From: Nansenia antarctica
Lineage: Eukaryota > Chordata > Actinopteri > Argentiniformes > Microstomatidae
Reading direction: 5' to 3'
DNA: 64,000 nucleotides
Assembly: GCA_963989245.1 (NCBI GenBank)
Contig: OZ022339.1
Location: 90,543,142-90,607,141, forward strand
Shown here piece by piece: positions 12,718 to 26,945 of this stretch; positions within the stretch are counted from its first letter, which is position 1; every line of letters begins with the position of its first letter. The translations under genes were made by a program, and so were the position numbers. Below the pieces are notes generated by a model, which did no database searches, was not told the DNA's origin, and saw only the letters and a program-made list of their open reading frames with translations.

Positions 12718-15700
12718 CAGTGGTACTCTCTTTGTGAATGTCATGATGGTGGATAGCGATCTGCATCATCAGTGTTTCCTCTATATGCATTGATTCGTGG
12801 CGGGCCGCCACAAATAAATTTTCTCCGCTACTAATTGATTCAGTCCACTTTGATTCAGGCTGCGCGACGAGAAAGGCAGAGCGAGATATTATGACCGGAG
12901 AACAGAAAAAAAGCAGATTGAAGCTAGATTTAGGCCGCTTTCAGACCTACACGTTCCGATTTAGGGTGTAGTAAGTTACAATATGTTACAATGTTGCAAT
13001 TAACCTTGTCTCAGACTGAATCGCTCTCAACACGCGCGAAGCATTTACAAAACAGTTGTGATTAAAATAGTCTGATGTTCATGGTCAACTAAATCAGGCT
13101 ATTTTGTGAAACAAATAATGTTCCCGCAAATGGGTTAACCGAGCAGACTCGCACCTAACGCTAGCTTCGAACTATTCATAGCATAAACGTTGGTAAATGC
13201 AGGGGCAGGGGAAAAGAAGGGGAGTCGAATTTTTATTGACAACGGATTTACATGCTGGAAAAACATGCAGCTAAAATTCAGGGAACATTTGGACAATAAG
13301 AGGCACAAGGTGTGGTCGCATGGTCTAATTACAGGGCAAAATGCGAGGGTCAAAAATAATCTATTGCCTCTAAAATCATCACGAACAGAACGGCGGAGGT
13401 ACAGGTAAACAGGGCTCATGTCGGTGTCATCAAAGGTAAGAATTGGTTTTCTTTAACCTTGCTGTTGGTTGTTTACCGAATCTGTCACACTGTGATTTTA
13501 CTTGTGTAAACAGTTAATGAGTAACGTTAGCCGGTTTTGTGCGTGTACTCTCATGTAGGCCTACTTCGTATTGATGAGCTGATGATCTTTCATTGTGTGT
13601 GTGTGTATGTATGTATGTGACTGTCAGTCACAAGTTTATATTCTACGGATGTTGTTCAGTGCTGTATGCGCGTTCCCGGTTCCATGTGTACTCTACTCTT
13701 GTGTACTTCATATGCGATGAGCTGATTATCTCTTGTGTACTTCATATTCGATGAGCTGATGATCTTTCTGTGTGTGTCAGTGTCTTGGGCGTATCTGTCA
13801 GTCACATGTATATTATACGGTAACCGATGTTCAGTGCTGTATGCGCGTTCCGCATGTTCTGCTGCAGCTGTAGCCTCAGGTTATGCTCTATGCTAACCAT
13901 AACAGCTCTACAGGGTGAGTTGGGGTGACAATGACACCACCGTGTCACAACACCTGGTACAGTACTCTGGCCGTATTGTCCCTGGACCCACCTGGTGAGG
14001 AAGGATCAGAACTCAGCAGAACTCAGCAGGATCTGTTCTGTGTGGTGACTAGACCTGAATCAGACAGTCATGTGAAAACTCTCTCAGCTTCAGATCCTGC
14101 CAACTGGTACCAGTTGAGGGTAATCAAGTTTGATCGTGTGTGTGTGCGGGAGAATGTGTGTGTGTATGTGTGTATGTGCGTGCGTGCACGCTTGCGTGAG
14201 TGAGTGTGAGACGTGGGCAGCTGGAGTGGCCTCTGGTGTGGTGACACATCAGGGATGTGGAAGAATCGCATTAATAACGCTCCGTCCAGAGGGAGCAATG
14301 GCTGAGAACACACACACACCACATACACCACAAACACACAAGGCTCAACCTCAGTGCACACACCCAGATGGATCACACCGCACACACGCACACCGCACAC
14401 ACGCACACACCCCTCCTAAATTTCGTTGTTTGGTACCTGTACTGTAGCAATGACAAATAAAGTCCATTCCATTCCATTCCACACACACACACACACACAC
14501 ACGCAGCACCAAAATAACAGGGAGCTGAGCACGTCTCCTTCCCCCTCTGTCCCTGACGGAGGTTATGAAACATGCAGGATGATAAATGTCCCCTCTCTCC
14601 CATCAGGCTCTGTTCCAGACCATGTGATGAATAGGGCCGGCTTCGTTTCTGAGCTCTTCATGAATAAAGACTCAATCTGAACCTAAAAATACCCTAGAAG
14701 CCCTGACACTCCACCAGCCGGCCAGGTCAAACAGGACCACACTAGCACAGTGGTGCACCACCGCAGAAAACTGGAGAGTCCTTTCAGATCTCCTCATGGG
14801 ATTTGCGTACTTATAGTAATGGTTGATAGAAAATGACTTGTATCTGATTGACAGAGGAGGCATGTTAATGAGGCATGTTAACAACGTCCTCGGCCAATCA
14901 GGAGGTGTTAGTACCTACTAATGTAGTAGTGTGCCAGGGGAGGCTGGTGGAGGTAGAATTTGGAGGATGGAGGCTCACTGTAATGCATGCAATGGAATGA
15001 GACCCCGTCCTCCAATTTCTACCTCCACTAGCCTCCCCTGTCGTGTGCCATGATATCCAGTAGGGGAATGTTGATAGGTGATTGGCCACCCTACCCTGTG
15101 CACCCTGCATCAGAAACGTAGGAGTAGGATTGACGGTCAATATTGCTGCTACACACTTTACCCCCCTTGTTTTATGTTTTATTATTCTAATAATGCTCGT
15201 ATTGTAGATACGATACAATTCAGATAATTGCTGATTGTTTGTTGAGGAGATTACCACAAGCATTTCTCTGGATCATTTGTGGCTGTATTTCGATGTACGT
15301 GACAAATAAAATGATAAAATCACTCGTTCCTTCATTTGTAATTAAACAGTGACTGTGAGACTGGCTGTGTTTCAATGGTCACACGAGCACACCACTGAGA
15401 GTACCATGGCCAGTACATGGCTTCAGTCTTCAAAAAGCTGCCATCTTTGGCCAGACTGAACATTTGAAAAACATACATACGGTACGTTTTCTAACGACAG
15501 CAAACATGTGCATGTCTGTCAACAAACAACTTAAAATAGGTTCATAAAGGCCAGTGCTCAACCTCGACTCTAGATTTAACTCATTCAGTGTAGAGCGTGA
15601 ATAGAATCGCCCTAAAGTGTCAACGTTCTAGAGTGCAAAGGGTGACTGAATGTAAACATGATGATGCTTCATTTTGTAACCAATCAAAGTATTGTTGCTA

Positions 15701-18096
15701 GGTAAATACCAGATGAAACACTTGGCACTCGAGGAGGTGAGTGTTACAGAAATCTCTGAACTGTTAGTGAGCTAAGAAAGCACTTTGTTTGGACTGAAAC
15801 AGAGCTCCACATTCATTGTTCTTTATCATGTGATCTCATTCCTGGATCACTTGTGATTTTATCGTAGCCGTTTATCACCATTTTAAAGCTCAAAGCGACA
15901 CACTGGTTGGGACACTAGTTGGGATAATGGGAAGTGGCCATGTGTTCACCTTGGGATTGTTGGCGTCAAACAGGCCGGTGGAAAGGCCGATGAGGAGGGC
16001 GTTGTGCTGCCTGGAGCGCAGCGGGGAGACGGAGCGTGAGCGTGAGGCCACGGAGGAGGAGGACTCATCGAAGGACGACTGGGAGGAGAGGAGAGCCAGG
16101 GCCGTGGCACGCCGGTGGGCCGGGGAGCAGCTCAGCTTCAAGAAGAGAGGCTCCTCGCTCTGCACCATACCTAGAGGGAGGGAGGGAAGGGTGTGGACAT
16201 GGGACAAGCCAGCCTCACAACCAAAGGGCCTTCTTACACTCTTTCACCTTCCTATTTGTCTTGATTTAATTGTAAATATAATTGTTTTATTTTTTATTGA
16301 TTTAAAAGCATAGGATTGGTTTACTTTTAGACTGATTTAAAAGCTGAGCTCTGACACCAATCTGTCCATTCAGAGAGATACTTCATGAATATGGAGGAGA
16401 ACATCAGTCTGCCTCTGCTCACCTGAGGGTTCTATTGGTTTCTCTGCTCTCTCCTCCGCCTCCTCCGCCTCCTTAGTCTCAGCTGGTGTTACTCTGCCCT
16501 CTGCTGGCCTGGAAGAGAAGTGACACAAACATCAAGTAAACATCTCTGAGAAATGCAATATGCACAGGGACAATTTTGTACTTTTAGTAAAGACTACAGT
16601 CTCATAAAGACGACTTAGCGAACTGGTGACGAACCAGTGACCCATCACCTGGGAGGCTGTGGGGCATCTTGGTACCAGGCCTGCACTACTCCAGCTGTGG
16701 GGGGGTGGGAGGCTGTCTTCTTTGGGCTCTCCTGCAGGACCACTGACTCCAAGTCTGCTGGGTCTGGAAAGAACAACAATAAACAAATTAAAACATGTTG
16801 AATAAACAAACACCAATAATACATACACATATATATATACATATGAATACAATCATATGAATATGAAAACAATCATATGAATATGAAAATCATATGAATA
16901 ATCATATGAATAAAATCATAGAGAATAGTACAAAACACAAGTCTAGGGCTCGGTGGTGTTCTTAAAGGGAGAGTTCATTCTAAAATAAATACTTAATGTT
17001 TGTAAGTTGCTTTGGAAAAAAGTGTCTGCTAAATGACTTAAAAATGACACAAAAAAACATGCTGTGTAGTGAACAGGTAGGGTTCATGTTATACTGACTG
17101 TACTGACTTTCAGTTAGAGAAACACTGACCTTCGACCACTGTAGGGTCTGATGGCGTCTCTTCTGCTGGGCCTGGACTCTTCTCCTGACCACAGAAGTCT
17201 CTTGGGGTGACCCTCACCTCCTGAACTTTGACCTCTGTTTTCTGAGTCACGACAGCTGGCGGGCTGGGCTCTGCGTGCGTTGCCTCCTTAGCTCCGTCCA
17301 CAACCTCCGCCTCCGCCCTCTCCTGAGGCGTGTTGTCTGGGGAACCAATCAGAGTGATGAGCCACGCGGAGGCGGACTTTTTACATTTACAACAAAATTA
17401 TACAAAAACATATAAACAATAAATACAATACAAACAATGATCAAACAAACTATGATCTAACACCCCTTGACAGTAGGTGACCATAGCCCCCCAAAATGTA
17501 AAGAAGAAATCCCCAGAAGGGAGACAATTGCAAGGGCATGGTGGCGTGGAAAAACTCCCTGGGAGGAAGAAACCTTGAGAGGAACCAGACTCCAACTAAT
17601 GTGGAATATGATGTAGTGCGAGAGTTCAGTGTAGAATCCCTGTTGTAGTTGGTGATGTGGTGGTTGATAACGACCCTGTTTGAATACTCTTGGAAGGCAT
17701 CCTTCCTTCATGCCTTCCTTGAAGAAATCACTGATCTGATCTGACTTGATAGGTGAAAACAATGCAGTGAGAAGGTTTGCTTTGACCAATCCAGTCATGT
17801 TAGATCAGTGATGACCTCAAGGAAGTGAGGAAGTAAGGAAGGTTGCATTTTAGGAGAATTTGAACTGGGCCAAGGAAAATAAGCCCATGATGGACTAAGA
17901 CATGCTAATAAACAAACAAACAAACAAACAAAACCGTCACACTCACTGAGGTTCACCAGAGGCAGAATGAGTGGCTGAAGCTCCGCCTCTTGCAGAACTC
18001 TCAGCACCTGAGAATCCAGGCCCCGCCCGCTTGGTTTCCAGGGAACGTCGTCCTGTAGCACGTCCATCCGGATGACTTCACCTACTGTCTGCTCTG

Positions 18097-18148
<52 letters not shown>

Positions 18149-21100
18149 CACCTACTGTCCACTCTGAGACACATACTATACACACAGTTCTATAGCTAAT
18201 ACCGTACATCAGAAGTGGTTTGAACATTTGTTGGAGCCTGCCTGGAACAACAACAACAACAACTTAAATGTATATAGCGCCTTTCAGGGGACCCAAGAAC
18301 GCTTTACAGAGAAACAGAAAGTAACAAAAACAGTCAGTCAGACAAAACAACGACAGACTGGCAGACAAAACTAGAACTAGGGGCCGAAGGCCTTGGCAAA
18401 CAGGTGGGATTTGAGGGCTGTTTTAAAGGCATCCAGGGTGGGGTTGCTGCGGATTGCCGCAGGGCGAGAGTTCCAGAGGGTGGGGGCTGCCACACTAAAA
18501 GCTCTGTCCCCAAAGGTTCGCAGGTTGGTGTGGCGGGTGGCAAGGAGGCCAGAGTCTGAAGACCGCAGGTTCCGGGGAGGGGCATGTGGGCGGAGGAGGT
18601 CGGATAAGTACTGGGGGGCATGGAGGGACTTGTAGGTGAGGAGGAGGATTTTGTAGGAGATGCGGGACTTGACCGGAGGCCAGTGGGGGTGATGTGCTGC
18701 CACGGCTTTGTGTGAGCGAGAACCCTGGCAGCGGAGTTTTGGACATACCGGAGCCTGTCCAGGGTTTTGTTGGATACCCCGAACAGGACACCATTGCAGT
18801 AATCCAGGCGGGAGGTGACAAATGCATGGACCAGGGTTTCAGCAACAGACTCCCAAGAGTGACGGTCGGAGTCTGGCAATGTTCCTTAGGTGGAAGAAGG
18901 CGGATTTGGTGACGGACTTGATGTGGGATGGGTGGAAAGGGTGGAGTCAAGGATGACACCCAGGTTGCGGACTTCGGGAGATGGAGCAGCAGTCAACCTC
19001 GAGGATGAAGTCACCAGCCTTCCGGAGCAGGACCTTGGGTGCCACAAGCAAGAGCTCTGTTTTCTCACTGTTAAGTTTGAGAAAATTTAACATCCATGTG
19101 ACATCCATGGTGTAACATCCATGTGACATCCAGGTTTTTATTTTGTGCAGACAGTTGACAAGAGACTGAGGGGGGAGCTGAGAGGATGGAGTAGTGCTGA
19201 GATAGATTTGGGTATCATCAGCGTAGCAGTGGAAGTTGAGGCCGTGATGGCGGATGATCTGGCCGAGGGGGAGCATGTAGATAGTGAACAGGAAGGAAGT
19301 GTCCAAGCACAGAGCCTTGATGCGCGCCTTGATTGACTGGGGCTGGGAGGAACTCAAGCCATTGATGGTGACAAACTGTTCACTGTTGGAGAGGTAGGAT
19401 TGGAACCAGGAGAGGGCTGTGCCGGTGACACCTAGGAGGTTGGATAGGTGGATGAGGAGGATGGTGTGGGAGACAGTGTCAAAGGCTGCAGAGAGGTCCA
19501 AGAGGATAAGGACGCTGATGTGGCCAGAGTCAGCGGCGATGAGGTCATTGATGATCTTAATGAGGGCGGTCTCCGTGTTGTGGTGTAATCTGAAGCCGGA
19601 TTGGAGGGGCTCATTAGCTCATGGTTGGACATGTGCTGATGGAGTTGGCCGGTGGCTACTCTTTCCAGAGTTTTGCTCAGGAAGGGAAGGTTGGAGATCG
19701 GCCGGTGGTTGTGAAGGGCATCAGGGTCCACACCAGGCTTTTTGAGGATGGGGGTGACCAGTTTTGAAACTGGTGGGAACCATGCCAGATTCGAGAGAGG
19801 CGTTGATGATGTCCACCATGTAGGGGCAGAGGATGGGTAGGCAGTACTTGACCAGGGCTGTGGGCATGGGATCCAGGGAGCAGGTGGAGGTGTTGGCCAA
19901 GGTGACCAACTTGGAGACTGGACTGGATGGAGTCAACTTTCGCCTGGAAGAAGTTCAGGAATTTGGAGTAGAGATTGTAGGCACCAGAGGGAGGGCGTGC
20001 ATCAGGGGGCGGAGTAGGCGGTTGATGGTGGAGAACAGTGTTCTGGGGTTGTTTTCCTGGGAGCCGATGAGTCGGGAGTAGTCCAGTGTCTTGGTGTGGG
20101 AGAGAGCTTCGTGACACAAAAAAAAGCCTTTTTTTTTGTGTCAGGTAGGCAGTGTTCCATTGTGCCAGGCAAACTCAATCATGTACATAAGCAACGACAG
20201 ACGAGACAGCCTCATGAGAATTCTTAATTTTATACACGGTTACAGAACAAATATGAAATTGTGACAAGAAAACAATGCATTAAGTATTTATTTTGTGACA
20301 GATTATGTTGATTCTCAAAACTAATACTGTTGTCAAGGGAACATGATAAACAAATCTACTGTGGCCTATGAATATCACAACAGGTGATTTAACTGTGACA
20401 TTATCTTCTGTTAAATCACAGCTTCAAACACCTCTCGGCCAATTACCAATAACCTACCAGCGGTCCTGATACAGGAGTCTTCTAGAGTCTGCTGGGCCAG
20501 AGAAAGGACAGGAGGAAATCCATCCCCCCATTTCTTCCTGTCACCACCAGAGGGCAGCCACTCCTCTGGGGACAGAGCCTGAGAGAGGAAGGAGCCTGAG
20601 GGAGAGATGGAGGGGAAAGCATTTGACAGCACTGTAGTGATGCGCGGGTCGGCTATTCATGGACCCGCACCCGCTCCACCCGATAAAACAATCCAACCCC
20701 AACCCGCAAATATTAAACTCTCTGTAGCGCAAACAAGCAGAGTACAAATCTGAATACAGAATCTTTTATAATTTTTAAGTTAGAGGAATATATAGGCCAA
20801 TAAAGTAGGAAACTAAATAACAGTTTAGCCTCCATTTTACTAAATAACATAGCCTCCATTTTATGAGCCCATAGAATTTGACCCAAACTTGGCCCTCTCT
20901 CACTATTATGTTGTATTGACCCGAGCATGCGCGACCCTCAGACCAACCTGGGCTGACCAGCGCATCACTACTGCAGAGACTAAGGCACCGTTGGAGAATG
21001 TTTAAAAAGCATCCTTCCTTCCTCCCTTCCTAATCTCTGATCTGACGCGGTTGGATCAGTCAAAGCAATGAAGTCATGACAGAGAGATGACAGTGATTTC

Positions 21101-24100
21101 ATCCAAGAAGGGAGGAAGAAAGGATATTTAAACAGGCATATTGCTCCTGTGACCTCATCTCAGTGAGAGGGTCCTGTTCTTGAACTAGTCTTCATGACTG
21201 CTCTACGCTGGACCACCCTTCATGAAGGCAGTGAGCTTCTACCTCAAGAGATCACTTCTAATCGAACTGTGTTCTGTACTTGTTCAAGACAAGTTCTGGA
21301 GCTAAAATATGAGAGGTTATTCTGGGATGGAGACAGTAACTGAGGGGTTATTCTGGGATGGAGACAGTAACTGAGGGGTTATTCTGGGATGGAGACAGTA
21401 ACTGAGGGGTTATTCTGGGATGGTGACAGTAACTGAGGGGTTATTCTGGGATGGAGACAGTAACTGAGAGACTATTCTGGGATGGAGACAGTAACTGAGG
21501 GGTTATTCTGGGATGGAGACAGTAACTGAGGGGTTATTCTGGGATGGAGACAGTAACTGAGAGACTATTCTGGGATGGTGACAGTAACTGAGAGACTATT
21601 CTGGGATGGAGACAGTAACTGAGAGACTATTCTGGGATGGAGACAGTAACTGAGAGACTATTCTGGGATGGTGACAGTAACTGAGAGACTATTCTGGGAT
21701 GGAGACAGTAACTGAGAGACTATTCTGGGATGGAGACAGTAACTGAGGGGTTATTCTGGGATGGAGACAGTAACTGAGAGACTATTCTGGGATGGTGACA
21801 GTAACTGAGAGACTATTCTGGGATGGTGACAGTAACTGAGAGACTATTCTGGGATGGAGACAGTAACTGAGAGACTATTCTGGGGTGGAGACAGTAACTG
21901 AGGGGCTATTCTGGGATGGTGACAGTAACTGAGGGGTTATTCTGGGATGGTGACAGTAACTGAGAGACTATTCTGGGATGGAGACAGTAACTGAGGGGTT
22001 ATTCTGGGATGGTGACAGTAACTGAGAGACTATTCTGGGATGGAGACAGTAACTGAGAGACTATTCTGGGAAGGAGACAGTAACTGAGGGGTTATTCTGG
22101 GATGGAGACAGTAACTGAGGGGTTATTCTGGGATGGAGACAGTAACTGAGAGACTATTCTGGGATGGAGACAGTAACTGAGGGGTTATTCTGGGATGGAG
22201 ACAGTAACTGAGGGGCTATTCTGGGATGGAGACAGTAACTGAGAGACTATTCTGGGATGGAGACAGTAACTGAGAGACTATTCTGGGATGGAGACAGTAA
22301 CTGAGAGACTATTCTGGGATGGAGACAGTAACTGAGGGGTTATTCTGGGATGGAGACAGTAACTAAGGGGTTATTCTGGGATGGAGACAGTAACTGAGGG
22401 GTTATTCTGGGATGGAGACAGTAACTGAGGGGTTATTCTGGGATGGTGACAGTAACTGAGAGACTATTCTGGGATGGAGACAGTAACTGAGAGACTATTC
22501 TGGGATGGAGACAGTAACTGAGAGACTATTCTGGGATGGAGACAGTAACTGAGAGACTATTCTGGGATGGAGACAGTAACTGAGGGGTTATTCTGGGATG
22601 GAGACAGTAACTGAGAGGTTATTCTGGGATGGAGACAGTAACTGAGGGGTTATTCTGGGATGGAGACAGTAACTGAGGGGTTATTCTGGGATGGTGACAG
22701 TAACTGAGAGACTATTCTGGGATGGAGACAGTAACTGAGAGGTTATTCTGGGATGGAGACAGTAACTGAGAGGTTATTCTGGGATGGAGACAGTAACTGA
22801 GAGACTATTCTGGGATGGAGACAGTAACTGAGGGGTTATTCTGGGATGGAGACAGTAACTGAGGGGTTATTCTGGGATGGAGACAGTAACTGAGAGACTA
22901 TTCTGGGATGGAGACAGTAACTGAGAGACTATTCTGGGATGGTGACAGTAACTGAGAGACTATTCTGGGATGGAGACAGTAACTGAGAGACTATTCTGGG
23001 ATGGAGACAGTAACTGAGAGGTTATTCTGGGATGGAGACAGTAACTGAGGGGTTATTCTGGGATGGAGACAGTAACTGAGGGGTTATTCTGGGATGGAGA
23101 CAGTAACTGAGGGGTTATTCTGGGATGGAGACAGTAACTGAGAGACTATTCTGGGATGGAGACAGTAACTGAGAGACTATTCTGGGATGGAGACAGTAAC
23201 TGAGAGGTTATTCTGGGATGGAGACAGTAACTGAGAGACTATTCTGGGATGGAGACAGTAACTGAGAGACTATTCTGGGATGGAGACAGTAACTGAGGGG
23301 TTATTCTGGGATGGAGACAGTAACCGAGAGGTTATTCTGGGATGGAGACAGTAACTGAGAGGTTATTCTGGGATGGTGACAGTAACTGAGAGACTATTCT
23401 GGGATGGAGACAGTAACTGAGAGGTTATTCTGGGATGGAGACAGTAACTGAGGGGTTATTCTGGGATGGAGACAGTAACTGAGAGGTTATTCTGGGATGG
23501 TGACAGTAACTGAGAGACTATTCTGGGATGGAGACAGTAACTGAGAGACTATTCTGGGATGGAGACAGTAACTGAGAGACTATTCTGGGATGGTGACAGT
23601 AACTGAGGGGTTATTCTGGGATGGTGACAGTAACTGAGAGACTATTCTGGGATGGAGACAGTAACTGAGAGACTATTCTGGGATGGAGACAGTAACTGAG
23701 AGACTATTCTGGGATGGAGACAGTAACTGAGGGGTTATTCTGGGATGGAGACAGTAACTGAGGGGTTATTCTGGGATGGAGACAGTAACTGAGGGGTTAT
23801 TCATCTAAGATCATCGGCACCCCTCTTCCATCAGTTGAATCACTATATCTCAAACGCACCACAAATAGAGCACATAAAATTATCTCTGACCCCTCCCACC
23901 CTGCTCACCACCTGTTTCAACTGTTGCCCTCTGGACGGCGCTACCAATCCCTGGCCACCAAAACATCCCGCTTCAAAAACTGTTTTTTCCCCTCTGCCAT
24001 AAGGACTCTCAACACCTGACTCACTGCACTGTATAAATTGTAAATTGTAAATATGTTCTGTCTTGTCTTGTGGTTATGTGTGTTCATGTCATGTACAATG

Positions 24101-26206
24101 TGTGTATGTTTTTTGACACTGTTTATGAGCTGTACCGAAAACAAATTCCACCGACCTAGGTCGTGTGGTCATTAAACTATTCTTCTTCTTCTTCATTCTG
24201 GGATGGAGACAGTAACTCACCAGCTGTGGTGATGCACGTCTCTTCCAGAGTCTGTTGGGCCAGAGAGAGAATGGGAGGAGCTCCAGCCTCCCATTTCTTC
24301 CTGTCACTGGCAGAGCATGGTCTCTGCTCTGTGATAGGTTGACTGGGTTGGAAGGCGGGGCACGGTCCCTCTGAGGGTGGGGCTGAGCCTCCTGGCTCCT
24401 CCTCCGGGCTCTGGGCCTTCAGGTTCTGATTGAGTCTGCGGAGAATCTCCTTCTTCTCGCTCTGAAATCACCATGGAGACAACGTTTCAAACAATTCCTT
24501 GATTGTAAGAACTTTGTAGTAAGTTCAGGAACATCATGGACAAAATTTGAGTCATACTAAACAGTTCTCCGAATGCATTCGATGGAATCTGCGAAGATCA
24601 GCAACACTCCGATCAAGATGAGAACATATCGGATATCGGATATCTGATCATGCCCAGGGTGCGTTCTACTCATGCCCAACGTTTTACGGTGAAGCCGTTA
24701 AATGTGAAAGTCACGCATCTTGCTATGGAACTTTCTCCTCCTGGTGTAATTTGAGACTATCTGACCACAATAGATGTTTAATTGAAAGGAGCTTTATACG
24801 ATGACTGTCTGTTGAGCCACAACAGTGGTGACTGACAGGTAACAGAAGGTTCTACATGATTACCTCACTCACTTGAATAACAGCAGCCTTTGCTTTAGGG
24901 GAGTCCTCTTTTAATGGTGAACTCTCGGAACTCTGGAAACAAGCAATACAGACTAAATAACATCAACAAGAGGTAATGCATACTCGACACAAGCCACAAT
25001 AGAACATGAGAGAAGAGTTGTGATTGGCTGTGTGTACGGACCACTCCCACGTCCTTCAGTGCGGCGGTCATGGAGATGGCGGGGGGGGAGGGTATGGATG
25101 AGGGCGGGGCTTTAGCTGCAGGCTCCTGTGAGGAGGAAGGGCCAGACGAAGGAGGAAGCTGTAGGCCAAGATCTCCTCCCACTGCTGCTGCCGCCACACC
25201 TCCTGCTGCTATGGCAACCATTACACCTCGGACTGCAAGCTGCAAGCAGAAACACAGACAAATTCATATTGGTGGCTTGAATTTTGACCCTTTTTCACTT
25301 GCCAAACTGAGCTGAGCGAAACAGAGCTGTACTGTGCTGTGCTGTGATGGTGCTGGAAAGTAAGGAAATATCAGAGCCAGCCCTGCAGTGTGTGAGACCC
25401 CCATACAGGTGTGTGTGTGAGAAAGGAGCGGAAGAAGAAGACTCACATGATCCTCCCAGGCTCTCTTCTCTCTTTCATACGCCTCTCTTCTCTTCTTCTC
25501 CAGCTGCTCCCTCAGCACAGCAGCACGGGCGTTAGCTTGAGCCTGGCAGGCAGGCAGGCACAGACAGACACAGACACACACAGTCAGTCCTTGGTGCGGA
25601 ACCTTCAGGAAATGTTGTCAAACGTGTCGTCCTGCAAGAATCGATTAGGTAGCTATCTAAAGAGCTGCTCAACCAATGGTACAGCAGCACTGTCGCTCTT
25701 AATGCTAACTACGCGGCGTGAGACTCACCAGGGTTCCTGCAGGTTTTTACAAGTCAAATTTAAGACTTAACAATATAAGTGTGTTTTAATATAATTTAAG
25801 ACCTATTTCACAGCCATATCGGACCAAATTTTTTTTTTATATGAAGGAAAGAAGAAATAAGTCCCAGAATGACTAAGACGTCACCTTCAGGGCCTCGATC
25901 TTCTTCCTCCTGAGCTCTGCCTCCTCGTTGGACTCTTGGCTGTCTGAGCCGTCACTGTCGCACTGACAAAAAAAGGATGGAAAAAATGCTGATTACAATA
26001 CGTTCAACTTACTGAATATAATAACGGTTAAATAAAATACAAATTAAAAGAGGCAAAAAAGCAAAACAAATATGATAATTTGTCCGAGAAGAGTTGTTGT
26101 GTGAGAGGGTTAGGGATACCTTCTCTCCTCTGAGGCGTGCTTTGATCTGCTGCCGCTCGTTGAAGTTCTGCAGCCTGATCTGCCTCAGTCTCGCCAGATA
26201 CTCCTG

Positions 26207-26243
<37 letters not shown>

Positions 26244-26581
26244 CAGATCTCAGGATCTTATGTCTCGAGATTCTGAGGGGCGCAGGCAGTAAAGTGCTGT
26301 TGGAAGTTCTAAGCAAGTTCACACCCACTTTTTGCTGCACACTCACTTCGCACACCTGAATGAGACCCTCCTCCTCCTCTGAAGACATTTTTTATGCCAT
26401 CATTTCACATGTGAGCAGTGTGCAATTAATATCTATTTAAAAAACACATTTGAAATCCTCCCTCCATTTGAAGCGCTGCTCTCTATTCATCAGTAGCATC
26501 TGTGTGTTGCTGGTGACAGGATATAGTGCCTCCCCTCACTTTTCGATGGGTGCACCGTCAGACTCTGATTGAGTTCCATTA

Positions 26582-26629
<48 letters not shown>

Positions 26630-26907
26630 CATGGTTCGGAGGTCACAGCTCTACACAGGTTCTACATATCATTACATAAACAGATTTCTCCTTATACAAC
26701 GCACACAAACATCAACTTGTCTTGTCAAGCATTCACAAAATCAAGTCAAAGACCTCAAATAGAAGCACTGGAGTTATTTGAAATGAGCCAAAATAACGGC
26801 AAATGAGGAACAAAACAGTATGCACACAATAGTGTCAAGTGGAGGGGAAAACCAAACAGTCAAATAAAATAATTCATCAGGTTCGATACACATTTTCCCT
26901 CTGCGCA

Positions 26908-26945
<38 letters not shown>

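Larger units (their letters stand above)
12678..15949. other. NEK1 intron 29 (between exons 29 and 30)
   Basis: Contains (CA)n at 12683-12713, a LINE tail with ATTCC repeats (14405-14485), an inverted-repeat MITE (14935-15040) and otherwise unassigned sequence. A short duplication (ATGAGCTGATGATCTTTC) occurs near 13574 and 13752. Confidence 0.6.

Noticed and set aside
21312..23802. Regular direct repeats resembling a CRISPR array
   Set aside because: Units are contiguous with no spacers, the DNA is a vertebrate intron, and no cas genes exist.
25070..25315. Plus-strand ORF in NEK1 exon 21
   Set aside because: Reverse-strand shadow of the GC-rich exon 21, which matches NEK1 on the minus strand.
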